Shown here: in pieces, positions 35,801-43,774 of the stretch
Layout: each line of letters begins with the position of its first letter
How positions within the stretch are numbered: the stretch's first letter is position 1
Origin: Anaeromassilibacillus senegalensis
Lineage (GTDB): Bacteria > Bacillota > Clostridia > Oscillospirales > Acutalibacteraceae
Direction: 5' to 3'
NCBI RefSeq assembly: GCF_001261775.1
Contig: NZ_LN868538.1
Span: 62,001-126,000 of the forward strand
Length of the DNA stretch: 64,000 bases
The notes under the pieces: generated by a model
The model's input: the letters and a program-made list of their open reading frames with translations, nothing else
Told to the model about the DNA's origin: nothing
Database searches by the model: none
Translations under genes and position numbers: made by a program

Positions 35801-36827
35801 CATCCAGTTCCTGAGCTTTGCAAAGGGCGACAAGACCGCGCTGGAAGAGGCGCTGACCGCGGCGGGAATGCTGGACGAAGAGCTTTACACCAGCGCTTCC
35901 TGGCAGGCCTTCCAGAAAGCCTGCGAAGCAGCCCAGGCCGTCTATGACGACGAAGACGCCATGGACAAGGAAATCCAGGAGGCCTGCGCATCGTTGAACC
36001 AGGCGATGGAGGACCTTGAGGACAAGGCCGACTGGAGCGAGCTCCTCTCCCTGATGGAAAAGGCGGAAGAAATCGAAGCCGTCTTGGATACTGCGTATCT
36101 GGAAACCGGCAGAGACGCCTTCCAGAAAGCACTGGATGAAGCCAGAGCCATGGAAGAAAACGCCAGCCAGAAGGAAGTCAATCAGATGACGGAAAAACTC
36201 ACCCTGGCCATGGCGGGTCTCAGAAAAATCCCGAACCGCGACGAACTGAACGACCTGATCGCCGAGATGGAGCAGGTCAGCCTGAACGGCTATACCAAGG
36301 CCAGTGCGGCAACCTTTGCTCAGGCGCTGAGCGACCTGAAGGCAGCCGCAGCGGACGAAACCGCGGACGACGAAACCCTCGCAACGGCATATTACAACGC
36401 CGTGGACGCAAAGGACAATCTGGAAAAGGCGGAAATACCCGTGAAGCCTGACCGGAAACCGTCCGGCGGCAAGGGCAGCTCCACCAGCTCCTCCCATACC
36501 TACGGTGCCGCCGGTACCGCTGTGGTCAACGCGGCACAAAGCGTCTCCACACAGGGCGCGTATGTCGTCAGCGACACCACCGTAAACTTCACCCTCAAGA
36601 GAGGCAGCGCATACTGCTTCAAGATGACAGTGCAGGGCGGCGCAAACCTGACGCCGAGCTTTACCGTCGGCAACGGCGGCGTGCTCAAGACGCAGTTTGT
36701 CGCCAAAATCAGCAATGACTGCTATTACAGAGTCTGGGCCGTCGGCACGCCGGGCCAGAGCACCGGCGTGTACACACAATTACCCAACGGGGAGCCGCAA
36801 AAGCATTGTGCCATTACAATTGCTTAA
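29805..36827 (+). CDS. Giant secreted protein with two GH97 catalytic modules
   Basis: 2340 residues. Order: signal peptide (1-30, ending PAFA); NPCBM-type carbohydrate-binding domain (about 44-180); BIG2 Ig domain (182-276); GH97 module 1 (281-885); ricin-type lectin domain (893-1030); Ig-like domain (1046-1130); GH97 module 2 (1141-1805); then the shared tail from about 1846, with helical FIVAR-like repeats (1900-2210), a linker (PVKPDRKPSGGKGSS) and a C-terminal domain with three Cys. Both GH97 barrels keep GIKPDFFDS (Asp652, Asp1537), the position of the nucleophile in retaining alpha-galactosidase-type GH97 enzymes, and REAV-GAE (Glu701, Glu1586). No LPxTG or SLH anchor. It probably attacks alpha-linked galactosides or glucosides at the cell surface. 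AAGGGGAG precedes the ATG. Confidence 0.92.
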   Translation: MRMRKKAWNSALSLVLVFTLVFTSWIPAFARVNTEEAGNPDGDTTSIYLSDMEWTSAHDGWWLVRKDRDVNVQKIVLKDADGTDVPFEKGLGTSGNAEIIYDLTGYGALRFQAQIAIQSDWGTTTFTLQADGKEIYTKSLNSSKGITPIDVIIPEGTTVLRMATSGYPNAVWADAKLVCDRSVLDRLQTIAIQPEEPSVAVGAAAGMVLSAYSNGKEKIDLTEDQCTFSSSNPEVAAVNEKTGKVTGISDGIATITCEAVDGDIVCTASCEIIVGAGQEGQTWSVSSPDGTVSALFFMNDKGAVRFVSSYEGKTVVASSPTGLVTSEGDFRDGLTFAAREDKTVTDLYDLIGAKVDQVSATANQMTLHFTKDGVSYSIVVRAYDDGMAFRYVIETEDGAELHISEENTGFQLASGSVAQAMDYEYANESVAQEHEAHKLRGGYCMPLLYETSDGAWALLSEADLNATYCGAQLQGDGTGLLRVTFTPEQEDDVVTEAPFTSPWRFAVIGTPKTIVENTMAETLSEDCQVEDTSWIQPGTVDWTWLNGDLRHTDPNVNFETDAFEIYKKYVDFAVEMGWQYQLLDEGWQKKAPRGSDYIYEGYYDWTDDLVQYANEKGIGLIVWANSSDLDTPEKQERITEWAKMGFKGIKPDFFDSQSQDTILQIERLMKKTAENHMLLNLHGAGKPTGERRTWPQVISREAVFGAEQYDFIPDNVSARHNCTLPYTRNAVGPMDYTPMASFGVSGDHRQFTLAHMAALPVIFEAGVSCMADTPEVYRAHPGYEHYFKGMPSAWEKSLLVDGVPCEYVNIARSSGDDWYQGIICDGARTAEFDLDFLGEGTYTAYIFLDGEDPMEVVDTETQTVTKNDSLSIPLAETGGAAIHYVKTEKSPEWDSSATYQILSSLKDAGIETYGGATAPGTVVDLWWNYQGDALYWRLIPDANMEYYRIQPKNTTATVLMPTDFKAEAGVKLTVGNINNADNSQWWKIVPASNDTFQILNKKAETPLYIALDGDGTSDGTPAVLASGSAKTSFWKLPKTAAPEPEPQEPVAEVTAAQTLLAVGKSTSVSVSATDRFGNTITDYTIESSNPSVLEITKTGTGITAAAKSNGTASILFRAELDDGSILRAHAQVVVGTEPVEGSIFEVKAPNSDVAALVAYDRAAGTVSYLACKDDELFAGVSPTGLATNLGDFRSGLVLGDVSEQIANDSYDLIGGKVKHIDTSYREVTFPFTKDGVAYSMIFRAYDDGIALRYAIDGENDLTITEEFTGLQLPQEYQQFWGQSSGDNSSVANEWPHRKQSGRANIEGSVYNVPLLYQTKDGSYGLFSEADLMTGTYCGSVIQGGKGKMFHVKFAPEQAAEGPVVTTAPFTSPWRFLVMGDLAAIMDNTMPENLSPDSVIEDTSWVEPGVSNWSWLNGDLRHDQIPADKFETEGLRIYKEYIDFAAEMGWQYQLLDEGWMIPYNRTQDKENVPGYDPNAPAGQRYLGYYSWTEEVVAYAKSKGIKLLVWVHKNDIVTEKQRERIAYWAELGIAGIKPDFFDSATQSMMQLYDNLLKLTAENHMIINLHGTVKPAGERRTYPNALTREAVGGAEGYAVSDWRDVNDYGGGSRPWGGDLTSANNCVIPFTRGAVGPLDYTPMASFGALNNVRFGPLDPDTGKPQEFDNPPLFTLAHMYALPIIYESGIQCLADKPSVYQSIPHYEKYWSAMPAEWDESKLVDGQVGELVEMARRNGDDWYLGVICAYKENKPVDIDLDFLGEGTYTAYIYRDNPDNPLDLEEPLNGLIAETKTVTRDDVLTLELAGLETPVLEYTFKQADGSTITAHSRKGMTTSGGAAIRFEKTSGAKALEVTYSGKQASLFVNDEEQKLANLTGSYKAELTPDGKTTLTFIPAVEGREFAGVSVNGEAQEDFTADSYTMTIDGLPTAAKYDLAFTVVNKQILRTVLTAAETLNGGKEYLEAVPSVQKKFDAALKNAQEIEKQLNASQKAIDGTWKDLLHVIQFLSFAKGDKTALEEALTAAGMLDEELYTSASWQAFQKACEAAQAVYDDEDAMDKEIQEACASLNQAMEDLEDKADWSELLSLMEKAEEIEAVLDTAYLETGRDAFQKALDEARAMEENASQKEVNQMTEKLTLAMAGLRKIPNRDELNDLIAEMEQVSLNGYTKASAATFAQALSDLKAAAADETADDETLATAYYNAVDAKDNLEKAEIPVKPDRKPSGGKGSSTSSSHTYGAAGTAVVNAAQSVSTQGAYVVSDTTVNFTLKRGSAYCFKMTVQGGANLTPSFTVGNGGVLKTQFVAKISNDCYYRVWAVGTPGQSTGVYTQLPNGEPQKHCAITIA

Positions 36828-36896
36828 ATTGGTTCCCGCTGTAAGCACATCCCGACCGGAGGCCCCAGACAGAGCCCGGTCAAGCACTGCACAGTC
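35339..36896 (+). repeat. Long direct repeat, copy 1 (3' end of GH97 gene)
   Basis: Matches 42217-43774 at a constant offset of 6878 bases through both stop codons with no indel and only scattered substitutions (about a dozen amino-acid differences over 495 codons). Similarity fades about 65-70 bases after the stop. Confidence 0.93.
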
Positions 36897-37216
36897 ACCA
36901 ATCAGCTAAAACATCCAACGGCTGATTGAAAAAATCTCTGCGGTGACCTGCCCGGATGTTTACAGTCCGGACGCAGGTCTGCCGCATTGGTACAAATATA
37001 AGAACAAGTCCTTCTTTCTTCTTCGGACATCCTATTATAAAGGAAAAACACCTTGGTTTTGCCGAGGTGTTTTTCTCTTTTATAGAAAACAAAAGGCCAA
37101 TTGTCGTATTTTTTACAATTTATGGAACACTTTTGGAACACTTGGTATTTTATAATTAATTCGCATAGACAAAATATGCATTCAGATTCATTCAATTTTT
37201 GAAGGAGGAGAAGAAC
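36828..37216 (+). terminator. Intergenic region with terminator between the two giant hydrolases
   Basis: The first 70 bases belong to the long repeat. An intrinsic terminator lies at 37045-37080: AAAACACCTTGG pairs with CCGAGGTGTTTT and is followed by T residues. The GH2 promoter follows. No gene was found here. Confidence 0.8.
37124..37156 (+). promoter_or_regulatory. Promoter with tandem GGAACACTT element before the GH2 gene
   Basis: Two exact copies of GGAACACTT (37124-37132 and 37135-37143) at 11-base period, then seven bases and a perfect TATAAT (37151-37156). Same layout as at 29715-29746. Confidence 0.65.
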
Positions 37217-40200
37217 ATGGAAGTAAAAAGGAAACGGCCGTTTCGATCTGCACTCGCTCTCTTAATGGCCGCCGCGATGGCCGCCAGCACATGTCTGCCG
37301 GCTTTTGCGGCAAGCACACCGAAGGCTGCCGAAGCGTATGTACCCACGGGGGAACATACGGAATGGTACAAAGGGATTGAAATTCCGGGTGTCAACCGGG
37401 AACCCTCCCACGCGCAGTTTATCCCTTATGAAGACCGCTCGCTCGCCCTGGAAAACGAGGCGTCCTCGCTGGACGAAGACGCGCAGAATTCCGCTTATTA
37501 CCAGCTGCTGAGCGGAAAAGACTGGGATTTCGCCTTGGTGAAAACGCCGGAGGAAGCGGACCAGAAGGACGCAGCTTACCTGGCGGAAACGCTGGACGAA
37601 CAGGCGGCACAGGATTTTACACCGGAGTTTGTACCGCAGGCATGGCAGACCTACAAGGACGAGGATGGCAACTTCAAATATTTTGACGAGCCGATGTACA
37701 CCAACAGCATTTATCCCTGGGGATCCATTGTTTTGGAAAATGGCTCCTGGCAGAAAGTCAACTATCGTGATCCGCAGGCGCCAACCCAATACAATCCGGT
37801 GGGATTTTACCGCACCGCATTCACTACACCGAAAGATTGGGACGGCAGGGAAATCTTTGTTTCGTTCCAGAGCGTATGCTCCGCGTATTATCTCTATGTC
37901 AACGGGCAATACGTTGGTTATACGACGGACAGCTACACCGCGCACGATTTTAATATTACCCCGTATTTAAACGCGCCGGGAGAAGAAAACACCATCGCGC
38001 TGAAAGTGTACCGTTGGTCCATCGGCAGTTACCTGGAAAACCAGGACTACATCAACATGAGCGGCATTTTCCGCGACGTCTATCTCTACTCAAAGGACGA
38101 CGTTGAACTCCGCGATTTCTTCGTCCGCACCGCACTGGACGACCGCGCGGATAAAAACAGCGATGCCACACTGGAGCTGGACGTTGACGTGCGCGGCCTG
38201 CACAATGCAGAGGCCGGCGATTACAGCGTTGAGGCGACGCTGCTCGACATGGACGATACGGAAATCGAAAGTGCAACGCTCGGTCCGGTACATATCGAGG
38301 CAACGGAACCCAGCACGGAACAGACGCAGGAAGCTTTCCTGGAAAAAGTGGCAAGCACCGGCAAGACTGTCACAGGCTCCATGCGGGTGGACAATCCGGA
38401 CAAGTGGTTCCCGGATACGCCAAACCTCTACAAGCTGCTGATCGAGCTGAAGGACGAAGAGGGCAAGGTCATTGAGACGGCCGTGCAGCGCGTCGGCTTC
38501 CGTGAAATCTACAAGGTGAACATCAACGAAGCCGGACAGGAACAGATGCAGATCACCGGTGAAAAGGCGGTCTTCCGCGGTACCAACCGGCACGACACCA
38601 ATATTGAAACAGGCCGTGCCGTCACACGGGACGACATTCTTCAGGACTTGACAATGATGAAGCAGTACAACGTCAATTCCATCCGAACCTCCCACTATCC
38701 GAACGACAAACTGCTCTATGAGCTGGCGGATGAAATGGGCCTGTTTATCTGCTGTGAGGCAAACATTGAGTCTCACTACGGCGGCTATATCAACGAGTAT
38801 CAGGACGCCTCCCAGGTCATCCCCTCGGGCAGCAAGAAGTGGGTTGCAACGGTTGTGGACCGCACGGACAACATGCTGGAACTCTACAAGAACCATCCGT
38901 CCATTGTGATGTGGTCCCTGGGCAACGAGGCAACCTATACCAAGCACAATTACGACGAAAACTATTGCTTCTGGGTCAGCTCCCAGCGCGTATTGGAGCG
39001 CGATCCCAGCCGCCTGAGAATGTACGAGCGCGAATCTGACAACTACTACCACCGCTACCAGAAGGACGAGGGCGCCGACCCCATGGATATGGAACAGCGC
39101 CGCAAGAACATCGTGGACGTTCACAGCACGCAGTACCCCACGCAAAGCGCGGTGGAAAGCTATGCGAACAATCCGGATTACAAGATGCCCTATATGCAGC
39201 AGGAATACGCACACGCCATGGGGCAGGCGTTGGGCGGCTTCAAAGAGTTCTGGGATCTGGTGCGCGAATATCCGAACCTCCAGGGCGGCTTCATCTGGGA
39301 TTGGGTTGACCAGTCGGTCACCACACCGCTTCCGGAAAACCAGACCACATATACCATTAAAGACGTCAACACCGGAACGGAAGCGTCCCTCAGCGCCGGA
39401 ACATCGTGGACGGACGGACGCAACAATACCCAGGCCATTCAGGGCGGCTACCTGACGGTGAACCGCGGCAGCAACCTGAAGGCAAAGGGCGAAGCCCTTA
39501 CGATGGAGGTCTGGATTAAGACCGACCGCATCCCCTCCGGCAAAGATGAAGGCTTTATCTCCACCGGCGACAACGGCTTGGGCCTGAAGGTCAACAGCCG
39601 AGGCGGCAACGCTTATTTTGAGCTGTTTGTGGACGGCTGGGCGGCCGGAACCGCAACAACAGCAGGCCTGCCGGAAAACTTTACAGACGGCAGCTGGCAC
39701 CAGCTGGCCGGTGTATGCGCGGCGGACAAGAGCCTGCACTTCTACTGGGACGGCAAGGAATTGGAGAACACCGGCGCAAAATTCACCACCGCCTCCGCTC
39801 CGTTTGACAGCGCCAACACCGCACTGACGGTCGGATTGGACTCCGCTTCTTCAGACCGCGTTTTCGGCGGCGCAATTGACAGCGTCCGCATTTACCAAAA
39901 GGCATTGACCGCGGAAGAACTACAGTCGGAAAGCCGCACAAAAGACGATGCGGACGTCGTCTACTGGCTCGACTTTGCGGGCGAAGAGGTGGAAACCCAC
40001 GAAACCAACTACGACTGGCTGGAAGACAAGCTAGGAAACTCCTATTGGGGCTACGGCGGCGACTGGATCGACCGCTATTCCAACGCAGACGCATTTTGCG
40101 CAAACGGTCTCATCTTTGCGGACCGCTCGCCCAGCGCAAAGGTTGTGGAAGTCCGCAAGGTGCACCAGCAGGTAAACTTCTACAGCGAGGGCAATCCCAC

Positions 40201-43200
40201 CAACGGCAAATTCCGTATTGTCAACGAGTTTGAAAACACCAACTTGGACCAGTACGACGTTTTCTGGAAACTGACGGAGGACACGAAAACAATCGGCGAG
40301 GAGCAGGACATGGATCTGTCCCTGGCGCCGAACGCGGAAACCACCGTTCAGCTCAATCTTCCGGAATTCACCCCCAAAGCCGGTTCGGACTATATCCTGG
40401 AATTCAGCGTGCGCTACCGTGAGGATACCTCCTGGGCCAAAGCCGGCGATGAATTGGCCTTTGAGCAAATCCCGCTTTCCTATGAGACGGACGCCATGGC
40501 GGGTATGGACCTCTCCGCCATGCAGGAATTCGGCCAGGTTACAGAAAATGAAACAGAACTGCATCTGGAAGGCGCTACCACCGCCGGCCAGGAATTCTCC
40601 ATCGCACTCGACAAGAAAACCGGCGTCATCACCAACTATTCTCTGGATGGAACTACCATCCTGGAAAAGGGCCCGGTTCCCAGCTATTGGAGAGCACAGA
40701 CCTATAACGATATCACCAACTCCTTCCCGACCGAACTCCGCAACGCGGAGGACACCATGCAGAATATAGAAGTCACGGTACAGAAGAACGAAAACAACAA
40801 GTGTGTTTCCGTTTCCATATCCGAAGATCTGCTGGTGGATGCTTCCAACTACGTTACTTACGATATTTACAGCAATGGCGAAATCGTCGTCAGCAATCAG
40901 CTGGTGCCGCACAGCAATTTTGCCCCGGGCGACAACAACCAGCCCGCATTGCCAAAGGTCGGCATGCGCATGCAGGTTGCAAAGGGATTTGAAAACCTGG
41001 AATACTACGGACGCGGCCCTGAGGAAAACTACTGTGACCGCAACACCGGCTACCGGCTCGGCGTGTACAACAGCACTGTGGACGAGCAGTTTGAGTACAA
41101 ATACATGAAGCCGCAGGAAAACGGCAACCGCACTGATGTCCGCTGGACCTCCCTGACGGATGAAGCCGGCACGGGCCTGATGGTCACAGCTGATGGATCC
41201 ATGGAAACCTCCGCACAGCATTACACGGCAGAGGAACTCAACCCGGCGCTGGACAGCCATCCGTATAATTCCAGCAGTTCCTTCCGCCATCCCTACCAGG
41301 TAACCATGCGCGAAGATACCATCTGGTGTATCGATTATAAACAGCGCGGTGTGAGCAATACCGCCTTCTTTGGACATGTGCCGCTGGATCCGTACCGCCT
41401 GGACACCGACAAAACCTACACCCACGCGTTCCGCATCTCCCCTGTGGCGGGCAGCACAGATAAAATGGCGGGCAGCAAGGTTGCTGTACAGCCCAGCACC
41501 GTCGCTTATCCGATCACCGACATCCAGGTCAACGGCGTTTCCCTCCCGGGCTTCGATCCCATGAAGATGGAATACACCATGGAGGTCAACGCAAACGCCG
41601 GCACGCCGAAGGTTACGGCGACCACCGCGATGTCCAGCATCCCGGTAAAGATTTCTGTCGAAGGCGACACCGCCACTGTAAAGGCAGCACTTTCCGGAGA
41701 AACAAAGATCTACACCATTCGCTTCACACTGGTGGACGTCGTCTACGTGAGCGATCTCGACCAAGGCAACTGGGTCCGCACCGGCGGCGGAAACCTGACG
41801 GCGGATCATACAGCATTCAACAAAGCGCTTTCCCTGAACTACAACGGTAAAACCACCTCGTATGAAAAAGGCCTCTCCATGCAGCATCCGGATGCTACTT
41901 ACGAATCCCGCAGGGTGATGCAGGTGGAAATCCCGATTGAGGGAATGGGTTACGAGCGCTTCAAAGCGGTGGCCGGCGTAGATACGGTTACCCCCAACTG
42001 GGCATCTCTGCAAATTAATGTCATCACCACAGACGGCAACACAGTCTCCATCCTCCCCAATACCGGCTGGATGACGGGCACCTCCGCAGCGCTTGGCGTT
42101 GATATAGAACTGCCCGGCAACGCCAAAGCGCTGGTTTTGATTGCGGAAATGGACAACAGCAGCGTAGTCGTGGACTTCGCGGATGCCAGATTCGTGAACA
42201 GCGTCAAACCCAGTCCAAAAGCGCTGGAAGTAACCTACAGCGGCAAGCAGGCATCCCTGTTTGTAAACGACGAAGAGCAGAAGCTGGCAAACCTGACCGG
42301 CAGCTACAAAGCGGAGCTCACCCCGGACGGCAAAACCACCCTGACCTTTATCCCGGCAGTGGAAGGAAGAGAATTCGCGGGCGTCTCCGTCAACGGCGAG
42401 GCGCAGAAGAACTTCACCGCGGATTCCTACACCATGACCATCGACGGACTCCCGACGGCTGCCAAATACGACCTGGCGTTCACCGTGGTCAACAAGCAAA
42501 TCCTCCGCACCGTGCTGACAGCGGCAGAAGCGCTGAACGGCGGTAAAGAATATCTGGAGGCGGTCCCCTCCGTACAGAAGAAGTTTGACGCCGCTTTGAA
42601 GAACGCACAGGAAATTGAAAAGCAGCTCAACGCGTCCCAGAAGGACATCGACGGCGCCTGGAAGGATCTGCTGCATGTCATCCAGTTCCTGAGCTTTGCA
42701 AAGGGCGACAAGACCGCGCTGGAAGAGGCACTGACCGCAGCGGAAATGCTGGATGAAGAGCTTTACACCAGCGCTTCCTGGCAGGCCTTCCAGAAAGCCC
42801 GCGAAGCAGCTCAGGCCGTCTATGACGACGAAGACGCCATGGACAAGGAAATCCAGGAGGCCTGCGCATCGCTGAATCAGGCGATGGAGGACCTCGAGGA
42901 CAAGGCTGACTGGAGCGAGCTCCTCTCCCTGATGGAAAAGGCGGAAGAAATCGAAGCCGTCCTGGATTCCGCGTATCTGGAAACCGGCAGAGACGCCTTC
43001 CAGAAAGCACTGGATGAAGCCAGAGCCATGGAAGAAAGCGCCAGCCAGAAGGAAATCAACCAGATGACGGAAAAACTCACCCTGGCTATGGCGGGCCTCA
43101 GAAAAATCCCGAACCGCGACGAACTGAACGACCTGATCGCCGAGATGGAGCAGATCAGCCTGAACGGCTATACCAAGGCCAGCGCGGCAACCTTTGCTCA

Positions 43201-43705
43201 GGCGCTGAGCGACCTGAAGGCAGCCGCAGCGGACGAAACCGCGGACGACGAAACCCTTGCGACAGCATATCACAACGCCGTGGACGCAAAGGACAATCTG
43301 GAAAAGGCGGAAACACCCGTGAAGCCTGACCGGAAACCGTCCGGCGGCAAGGGCAGCTCCACCGGTTCCTCCCATACCTACGGCGCGGCCGGTACCGCTG
43401 TGGTCAACGCGGCACAAAGCGTCTCCACACAGGGCGCGTATGTCGTCAGCGACACCACCGTAAACTTCACCCTCAAGAGAGGCAGCGCATACTGCTTCAA
43501 GATGACAGTGCAGGGCGGCGCAAACCTGACGCCGAGCTTCACCGTCGGCAACGGCGGCGTGCTCAAGACGCAGTTTGTCGCCAAAATCGGCAATGACTGC
43601 TATTACAGAGTCTGGGCCGTCGGCACGCCGGGCCAGAGCACCGGCGTGTACACACAATTGCCCAACGGGGAACCGCAAAAGCATTGTGCCATTACAATTG
43701 CTTAA
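37217..43705 (+). CDS. Giant secreted GH2 beta-galactosidase with inserted LamG domain
   Basis: 2162 residues. Signal peptide 1-32 (ending PAFAA); GH2 sugar-binding jelly roll (about 90-290); Ig-like domain (290-430); TIM barrel (430-708 and 935-995) with acid/base Glu571 in SLGNEATY and nucleophile Glu663 in MQQEYAHAMG; a LamG/concanavalin-like domain (about 711-925) inserted between WDWVDQSV and YGGDW; LacZ-type small domain (1116-1410) with YYGRGPEENYCDR; an Ig-like domain; NPCBM (about 1507-1660); then the shared tail from 1667. LacZ-like motifs predict beta-galactosidase activity on beta-galactosides at the cell surface. The ATG at 37217 has AAGGAGGAG six bases upstream. Confidence 0.92.
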   Translation: MEVKRKRPFRSALALLMAAAMAASTCLPAFAASTPKAAEAYVPTGEHTEWYKGIEIPGVNREPSHAQFIPYEDRSLALENEASSLDEDAQNSAYYQLLSGKDWDFALVKTPEEADQKDAAYLAETLDEQAAQDFTPEFVPQAWQTYKDEDGNFKYFDEPMYTNSIYPWGSIVLENGSWQKVNYRDPQAPTQYNPVGFYRTAFTTPKDWDGREIFVSFQSVCSAYYLYVNGQYVGYTTDSYTAHDFNITPYLNAPGEENTIALKVYRWSIGSYLENQDYINMSGIFRDVYLYSKDDVELRDFFVRTALDDRADKNSDATLELDVDVRGLHNAEAGDYSVEATLLDMDDTEIESATLGPVHIEATEPSTEQTQEAFLEKVASTGKTVTGSMRVDNPDKWFPDTPNLYKLLIELKDEEGKVIETAVQRVGFREIYKVNINEAGQEQMQITGEKAVFRGTNRHDTNIETGRAVTRDDILQDLTMMKQYNVNSIRTSHYPNDKLLYELADEMGLFICCEANIESHYGGYINEYQDASQVIPSGSKKWVATVVDRTDNMLELYKNHPSIVMWSLGNEATYTKHNYDENYCFWVSSQRVLERDPSRLRMYERESDNYYHRYQKDEGADPMDMEQRRKNIVDVHSTQYPTQSAVESYANNPDYKMPYMQQEYAHAMGQALGGFKEFWDLVREYPNLQGGFIWDWVDQSVTTPLPENQTTYTIKDVNTGTEASLSAGTSWTDGRNNTQAIQGGYLTVNRGSNLKAKGEALTMEVWIKTDRIPSGKDEGFISTGDNGLGLKVNSRGGNAYFELFVDGWAAGTATTAGLPENFTDGSWHQLAGVCAADKSLHFYWDGKELENTGAKFTTASAPFDSANTALTVGLDSASSDRVFGGAIDSVRIYQKALTAEELQSESRTKDDADVVYWLDFAGEEVETHETNYDWLEDKLGNSYWGYGGDWIDRYSNADAFCANGLIFADRSPSAKVVEVRKVHQQVNFYSEGNPTNGKFRIVNEFENTNLDQYDVFWKLTEDTKTIGEEQDMDLSLAPNAETTVQLNLPEFTPKAGSDYILEFSVRYREDTSWAKAGDELAFEQIPLSYETDAMAGMDLSAMQEFGQVTENETELHLEGATTAGQEFSIALDKKTGVITNYSLDGTTILEKGPVPSYWRAQTYNDITNSFPTELRNAEDTMQNIEVTVQKNENNKCVSVSISEDLLVDASNYVTYDIYSNGEIVVSNQLVPHSNFAPGDNNQPALPKVGMRMQVAKGFENLEYYGRGPEENYCDRNTGYRLGVYNSTVDEQFEYKYMKPQENGNRTDVRWTSLTDEAGTGLMVTADGSMETSAQHYTAEELNPALDSHPYNSSSSFRHPYQVTMREDTIWCIDYKQRGVSNTAFFGHVPLDPYRLDTDKTYTHAFRISPVAGSTDKMAGSKVAVQPSTVAYPITDIQVNGVSLPGFDPMKMEYTMEVNANAGTPKVTATTAMSSIPVKISVEGDTATVKAALSGETKIYTIRFTLVDVVYVSDLDQGNWVRTGGGNLTADHTAFNKALSLNYNGKTTSYEKGLSMQHPDATYESRRVMQVEIPIEGMGYERFKAVAGVDTVTPNWASLQINVITTDGNTVSILPNTGWMTGTSAALGVDIELPGNAKALVLIAEMDNSSVVVDFADARFVNSVKPSPKALEVTYSGKQASLFVNDEEQKLANLTGSYKAELTPDGKTTLTFIPAVEGREFAGVSVNGEAQKNFTADSYTMTIDGLPTAAKYDLAFTVVNKQILRTVLTAAEALNGGKEYLEAVPSVQKKFDAALKNAQEIEKQLNASQKDIDGAWKDLLHVIQFLSFAKGDKTALEEALTAAEMLDEELYTSASWQAFQKAREAAQAVYDDEDAMDKEIQEACASLNQAMEDLEDKADWSELLSLMEKAEEIEAVLDSAYLETGRDAFQKALDEARAMEESASQKEINQMTEKLTLAMAGLRKIPNRDELNDLIAEMEQISLNGYTKASAATFAQALSDLKAAAADETADDETLATAYHNAVDAKDNLEKAETPVKPDRKPSGGKGSSTGSSHTYGAAGTAVVNAAQSVSTQGAYVVSDTTVNFTLKRGSAYCFKMTVQGGANLTPSFTVGNGGVLKTQFVAKIGNDCYYRVWAVGTPGQSTGVYTQLPNGEPQKHCAITIA

Positions 43706-43774
43706 ATTGGTTCCCGCTGTAAACACATCCCGACCGGAGACCCCAGGCCAGAATCCGGTCAAGCACTGCACAGT
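42217..43774 (+). repeat. Long direct repeat, copy 2 (3' end of GH2 gene)
   Basis: Second copy of 35339-36896; see there. Encodes the Ig-like piece, FIVAR-type helical stalk, Ser/Gly linker and terminal domain. Confidence 0.93.

Noticed and set aside
33303..36779. An 1158-codon open frame on the minus strand
   Set aside because: It lies wholly antisense to the GH97 gene and comes from its codon bias; no ribosome site, low-complexity Val/Gly/Arg/Phe-rich translation, no domain.
38090..39739. A 549-codon minus-strand frame
   Set aside because: Antisense shadow of the GH2 jelly-roll and barrel; no start signal and no family resemblance.
29805..43705. LPxTG, SLH or dockerin anchor on the giant hydrolases as substrate of the sortase at 6675
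   Set aside because: Both proteins end in AITIA without hydrophobic segment or basic tail, and no SLH or dockerin repeat is visible.
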